In this document: in pieces, positions 6,776 through 8,949 of the stretch
Position numbering within the stretch: position 1 is the stretch's first letter
Layout of the letters: each line of letters opens with the position of its first letter
Assembly: GCA_002396205.1 (NCBI GenBank)
Contig: DGXB01000009.1
Span: 1-8,949 of the forward strand
Length of the DNA: 8,949 nt
Direction: 5' to 3'
Origin: Bacteroidales bacterium UBA4243
Lineage (GTDB): Bacteria; Bacteroidota; Bacteroidia; Bacteroidales; F082
Program-made: the position numbers and the translations under genes
The notes under the pieces: generated by a model
Seen by the model: the letters and a program-made list of their open reading frames with translations, nothing else
Databases searched by the model: none
What the model was told of the DNA's origin: nothing

Positions 6776-6979
6776 ATGAAAAAGCAAGAAGCAATCAGAG
6801 AGATGAGCACGCCCGACCTGACCGACCGTTTGGAGCAGGCCCGCGAGCAGCTGGTGAAGATGAGACTCAACCACGCCGTTTCGCCGCTCGACAATCCCAA
6901 CCAGATCCGCGAGACCCGCAAGAACATTGCGCGCTATCTGACCGAATTGAGAAGACGTGAACTTGAAGGAAATAAATAA
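6776..6979 (+). CDS. rpmC: 50S ribosomal protein L29 (uL29)
   Basis: L29 is a small two-helix protein next to L23 at the peptide tunnel exit. The product is 67 residues, the usual size (63 in E. coli). The first helix covers about residues 1-33 (KKQEAIREMSTPDLTDRLEQ, then AREQLVKMRLNHA). The second covers about 40-62 and holds the signature NPNQIRETRKNIARYLTELR. The ATG at 6776 is fixed by a GGAGG ten bases upstream and by family length. Both ends of the gene favour AGA for arginine. It lies 18 bases after rplP and 19 before rpsQ. Identification is firm from the signature and from its place between L16 and S17. Confidence 0.96.
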   Translation: MKKQEAIREMSTPDLTDRLEQAREQLVKMRLNHAVSPLDNPNQIRETRKNIARYLTELRRRELEGNK

Positions 6980-6998
6980 CTAAACGACGCAGAATAAA

Positions 6999-7253
6999 AT
7001 GGAAAGAAACCTCAGAAAAGAAAGAATCGGCGTGGTCGTCAGCAACAAGATGCAGAAATCCATCGTCGTGGAGATCGAGCGTCGCGAGAAACACCCGATT
7101 TACGGCAAGTTTATCAAGAAGACGAACCGTTTTATGGCTCATGACGAGAAGGAAGAGTGCAACATCGGCGACACCGTGCGCATCATGGAAACCCGTCCGC
7201 TGAGCAAGAGAAAACATTGGAGACTAGTAGAAATTATCGAAAGGGCTAAGTAA
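6999..7253 (+). CDS. rpsQ: 30S ribosomal protein S17 (uS17)
   Basis: S17 is a primary 16S rRNA-binding protein with an OB-fold that helps organise the 5' domain of the small subunit. The product is 84 residues, identical in length to E. coli S17. The N-terminal part RIGVVVSNKMQKSIVVEIER (9-28) is the family's first strands. HPIYGKFIKKTNRFMAHDE follows at 32-50. The signature GDTVRIMETRPLSKRKHWRL spans 57-76. The ATG at 6999 follows an A/T-rich gap with no Shine-Dalgarno, and arginines 3, 6 and 9 all use AGA. Its TAA is separated from the rplN ATG by a single base, so rplN is likely translated by coupling. Confidence 0.97.
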   Translation: MERNLRKERIGVVVSNKMQKSIVVEIERREKHPIYGKFIKKTNRFMAHDEKEECNIGDTVRIMETRPLSKRKHWRLVEIIERAK

Positions 7254-7254
7254 A

Positions 7255-7623
7255 ATGATACAACAGGAAACCAGACTCGCAGTAGCTGACAATAGCGGTG
7301 CAAAGGAAGTCCTCTGCATCAGAGTGTTGGGCGGAACCAAGAAACGTTACGCCCACACGGGCGACATCATCGTCGTCACCGTGAAAAGCGCCATCCCGAG
7401 CGGTAACGTCAAGAAGGGCACCGTCTCGAAGGCAGTCGTAGTCCGCACAAAGAAGGAAACCCGTCGCGCCGACGGATCCTACATCCGCTTTGATGACAAT
7501 GCTTGCGTGCTGCTGAACCAAGCCGGTGAACTCATCGGCACCCGTATTTTCGGGCCAGTGGCCAGAGAGTTGCGTGAGAAGCAATTCATGAAAATAGTTT
7601 CGCTCGCTCCGGAAGTGCTTTAA
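7255..7623 (+). CDS. rplN: 50S ribosomal protein L14 (uL14)
   Basis: L14 lies on the subunit interface of the large subunit, forms an inter-subunit bridge and is the docking site of the silencing factor RsfS. The product is 122 residues, the usual bacterial length. It opens MIQQETRLAVADNSGAKEVL and continues with CIRVLGG. The family signature spans roughly 60-86 (AVVVRTKKETRRADGSYIRF and then DDNACVL). The C-terminus GTRIFGPVARELRE and so on is standard. The start codon is one base after the rpsQ stop. AAAGG at 7240-7244 lies ten bases before it, inside rpsQ, and could weakly pair with the anti-Shine-Dalgarno tail. In E. coli this gene begins the separate spc operon; here no promoter is visible before it. 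Confidence 0.97.
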   Translation: MIQQETRLAVADNSGAKEVLCIRVLGGTKKRYAHTGDIIVVTVKSAIPSGNVKKGTVSKAVVVRTKKETRRADGSYIRFDDNACVLLNQAGELIGTRIFGPVARELREKQFMKIVSLAPEVL

Positions 7624-7649
7624 TTCTAACTTTTAAAAACCAAAGAGAA

Positions 7650-7967
7650 ATGAGTAAACTACATGTAAAGAAAGGCGACACCGTACTGGTCCTTTCAGGC
7701 AACGACAAAGGCAAGCAAGGCAAGATCCTCAGGGTCGATGTGAAGAAGAGCAGAGCTATCGTCGAAGGCGTTAGAATCATCTCCAAGCACACTCGCCCCA
7801 ACGCGGAACACCCCCAAGGTGGCATCATCAAGCAAGAAGCCCCTATCCACATCTCCAACCTCATGGTGGTCGACAAGAACGGCAAGCCCTCGAGGATTGG
7901 TCGTAAGAAAGATGAGAACGGCAAATTGGTCCGTTATTCAAAGAAAACCGGTGAAATCATCAAGTAA
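7650..7967 (+). CDS. rplX: 50S ribosomal protein L24 (uL24)
   Basis: L24 is an assembly-initiator protein that binds the 5' part of 23S rRNA and ends up near the tunnel exit. The product is 105 residues, matching the family (104 in E. coli). The KOW domain lies near residues 5-30 (HVKKGDTVLVLSGNDKGKQG, then KILRVD). IVEGVRIISKHTRPNAEHPQ follows with GGIIKQEAPIHISN, the second family block. The C-terminal part has RIGRKKDENGKLVRYSKKTG. The ATG at 7650 follows a 26-base A/T-rich gap without a Shine-Dalgarno match. Only two bases separate its TAA from rplE, pointing to coupled translation. Confidence 0.97.
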   Translation: MSKLHVKKGDTVLVLSGNDKGKQGKILRVDVKKSRAIVEGVRIISKHTRPNAEHPQGGIIKQEAPIHISNLMVVDKNGKPSRIGRKKDENGKLVRYSKKTGEIIK

Positions 7968-7969
7968 CT

Positions 7970-8527
7970 ATGAACTATCAACCCAGACTTAGAGGACAAT
8001 ACAAGAGTGAAATCGTGCCTGCATTGATGGAAGAATTCCACTACAAGAGCGTGATGCAGGTTCCACGGCTTCTGAAAATTTCACTCAATCAGGGCATCGG
8101 CGCAGCTTTGGCCGATAAGAAACTGATCGACGTCGGTGTGGAGGAAATGTCCGCCATCACCGGCCAGAAAGCCGTTCCGACCATTTCCAAACACGACGTC
8201 AGTAACTTCAAGCTGCGTCGTGGCAACCCGATCGGCGTCCACGTCACGCTGCGCGGCGACAAGATGTACGAGTTTCTCGAACGCTTGATCTGCGTGGCCC
8301 TTCCGCGTGTGCGCGACTTCAGGGGTATCAGCGACAAAGGCTTCGACGGCCGCGGCAACTACAGCTTCGGCATCACCGAGCAAATCATCTTCCCCGAGAT
8401 CGACATCGAAAAGGTGGTCAAGATGAACGGTATGAACATCACCTTCGTCACTTCAGCCAAGACCGACCAAGAGGCATTGGCTTTGTTGAAACATTTTGGT
8501 CTTCCCTTTAAAAATCAAAACAAGTAA
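7970..8527 (+). CDS. rplE: 50S ribosomal protein L5 (uL5)
   Basis: L5 binds 5S rRNA in the central protuberance and contacts P-site tRNA and S13. The product is 185 residues; E. coli L5 has 179. The N-terminal part contains LLKISLNQGIGAALADKKLI (34-53). ITGQKAVPTISKHDVSNFKL (63-82) is followed by RRGNPIGVHVTLRGDKMYEF (83-102). The block RVRDFRGISDKGFDGRGNYS (113-132) and EQIIFPEIDI are strongly conserved in the family. The start is two bases after the rplX stop and the gene ends three bases before rpsN, giving a tightly packed trio. In E. coli, S8 represses the operon at the start of this gene; I could not recognise an S8-like RNA site here by eye. Confidence 0.97.
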   Translation: MNYQPRLRGQYKSEIVPALMEEFHYKSVMQVPRLLKISLNQGIGAALADKKLIDVGVEEMSAITGQKAVPTISKHDVSNFKLRRGNPIGVHVTLRGDKMYEFLERLICVALPRVRDFRGISDKGFDGRGNYSFGITEQIIFPEIDIEKVVKMNGMNITFVTSAKTDQEALALLKHFGLPFKNQNK

Positions 8528-8530
8528 ACT

Positions 8531-8800
8531 ATGGCTAAAGAATCAATGAAAGCGCGCGAGCGCAAGAGAGCAAAGATGGTCGCGAAGTATGCTGAGAAAC
8601 GCGCAGCCCTCAAGGCTGCCGGCGATTACGAAGGCCTGCAGAAACTGCCGAAGAACTCAAGCCCCGTCCGCCTGCACAACCGTTGCAAGCTGAGCGGTCG
8701 CCCGAAAGGCTACATGCGCCAGTTTGGCATTTCGCGTATCGACTTCCGTGAGATGGCCCTCAAAGGCCTCATCCCGGGCGTAAAGAAAGCTAGTTGGTAA
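8531..8800 (+). CDS. rpsN: 30S ribosomal protein S14 (uS14), zinc-free long form
   Basis: S14 is a small-subunit head protein required at a late stage of assembly. The product is 89 residues, the length of the long, zinc-independent form; the short form is about 61 residues with two CxxC pairs. Only one Cys (residue 52) is present, so no zinc ribbon can form. The N-terminal helix is highly basic (KARERKRAKMVAKYAEKRAA). The signature spans 48-70 (LHNRCKLSGRPKGYMRQFGI, then SRI), and the end is LKGLIPGVKKASW, typical of the family. It starts three bases after rplE without a Shine-Dalgarno. Unlike most neighbours, its early arginine codons include CGC. Confidence 0.97.
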   Translation: MAKESMKARERKRAKMVAKYAEKRAALKAAGDYEGLQKLPKNSSPVRLHNRCKLSGRPKGYMRQFGISRIDFREMALKGLIPGVKKASW

Positions 8801-8821
8801 ACTATTTAAGACTTTAGAAAG

Positions 8822-8949
8822 ATGAATACAGACCCTATAGCAGATTATCTGACTCGCATCCGCAATGCGAACAATGCCAAGCATAGAATCGTTGAAATCC
8901 CCGCTTCGAACATGAAGAAGGCCATCACGAAGATCCTCTTCGAGAAGGG
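8822..8949 (+). CDS. rpsH: 30S ribosomal protein S8 (uS8), 3' end cut by window edge
   Basis: S8 is a primary 16S rRNA-binding protein of the small-subunit platform; in E. coli it also represses the spc operon. Only the first 42 codons and two further bases are present, out of about 130 expected. The visible part begins MNTDPIADYLTRIRNANNAK, the standard S8 N-terminus, followed by HRIVEIPASNMKKAITKILF. No stop occurs before the window ends, so the gene appears open. The ATG at 8822 is 21 bases after the rpsN stop. The upstream AGAAAG directly touches the ATG and is too close to act as a Shine-Dalgarno. Identification also rests on its position after S14. Confidence 0.95.
   Translation, partial: MNTDPIADYLTRIRNANNAKHRIVEIPASNMKKAITKILFEK

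Noticed and set aside
6341..6874. A 177-codon open frame on the - strand across rplP and the rpmC start, and a similar 139-codon one at 5090-5509
   Set aside because: Both are antisense to confident ribosomal protein genes and cross gene junctions; the translations look like reverse-complement shadows with no family resemblance.
7940..8010. Possible S8-repressor RNA site at the rplX-rplE junction, where E. coli has one
   Set aside because: I could not recognise a stem resembling the S8 target helix of 16S rRNA; a covariance model search would be needed to say more.
1..8949. An undescribed system, inserted cargo gene, small RNA or mobile element within the cluster
   Set aside because: Every gene matches the canonical str-S10-spc order, gaps are at most 42 bases, and no base-composition break or repeat suggests an insertion.

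Overview
The window is a stretch of the universal str-S10-spc ribosomal protein cluster from a member of the Bacteroidota, most likely order Bacteroidales. It holds 17 protein genes, all on the + strand, and the first and last are cut by the window edges. The lineage call rests on protein features (an L2 with DHPMGGGEG, a 135-residue L22, an L4 beginning MELSVYNIKGEDTGRK), on fusA lying directly before rpsJ with no tuf between them, and on the near absence of Shine-Dalgarno sequences. GC looks a little above 50 percent by eye. I cannot name a genus.

Layout: fusA (EF-G, lacking about 17 N-terminal residues) occupies bases 1-2056. The S10-type block follows in canonical order: rpsJ (S10), rplC (L3), rplD (L4), rplW (L23), rplB (L2), rpsS (S19), rplV (L22), rpsC (S3), rplP (L16), rpmC (L29), rpsQ (S17). 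The spc-type block continues without a break: rplN (L14), rplX (L24), rplE (L5), rpsN (S14, zinc-free type) and the first 42 codons of rpsH (S8).

All gaps are 1-42 bases, and rplC and rplD overlap by 10 bases. No gene-free stretch exceeds 42 bases. I see no terminator, no convincing promoter, no RNA gene, no repeat, no CRISPR array and no mobile element. The genes are probably carried on one long transcript that starts upstream of the window and continues beyond it. The products are all ribosome components, plus the translocase that moves tRNA and mRNA through the ribosome.

I looked for an undescribed system and found none: this is a complete, conserved housekeeping cluster with no inserted or unexplained gene. 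The points worth a second look concern translation initiation: a lone GGAGG before rpmC, a GTG start for rpsJ, A/T-rich and AGA-rich islands around gene junctions, and the rplC/rplD overlap. There are also two sequence variations, in EF-G domain V and in L3.
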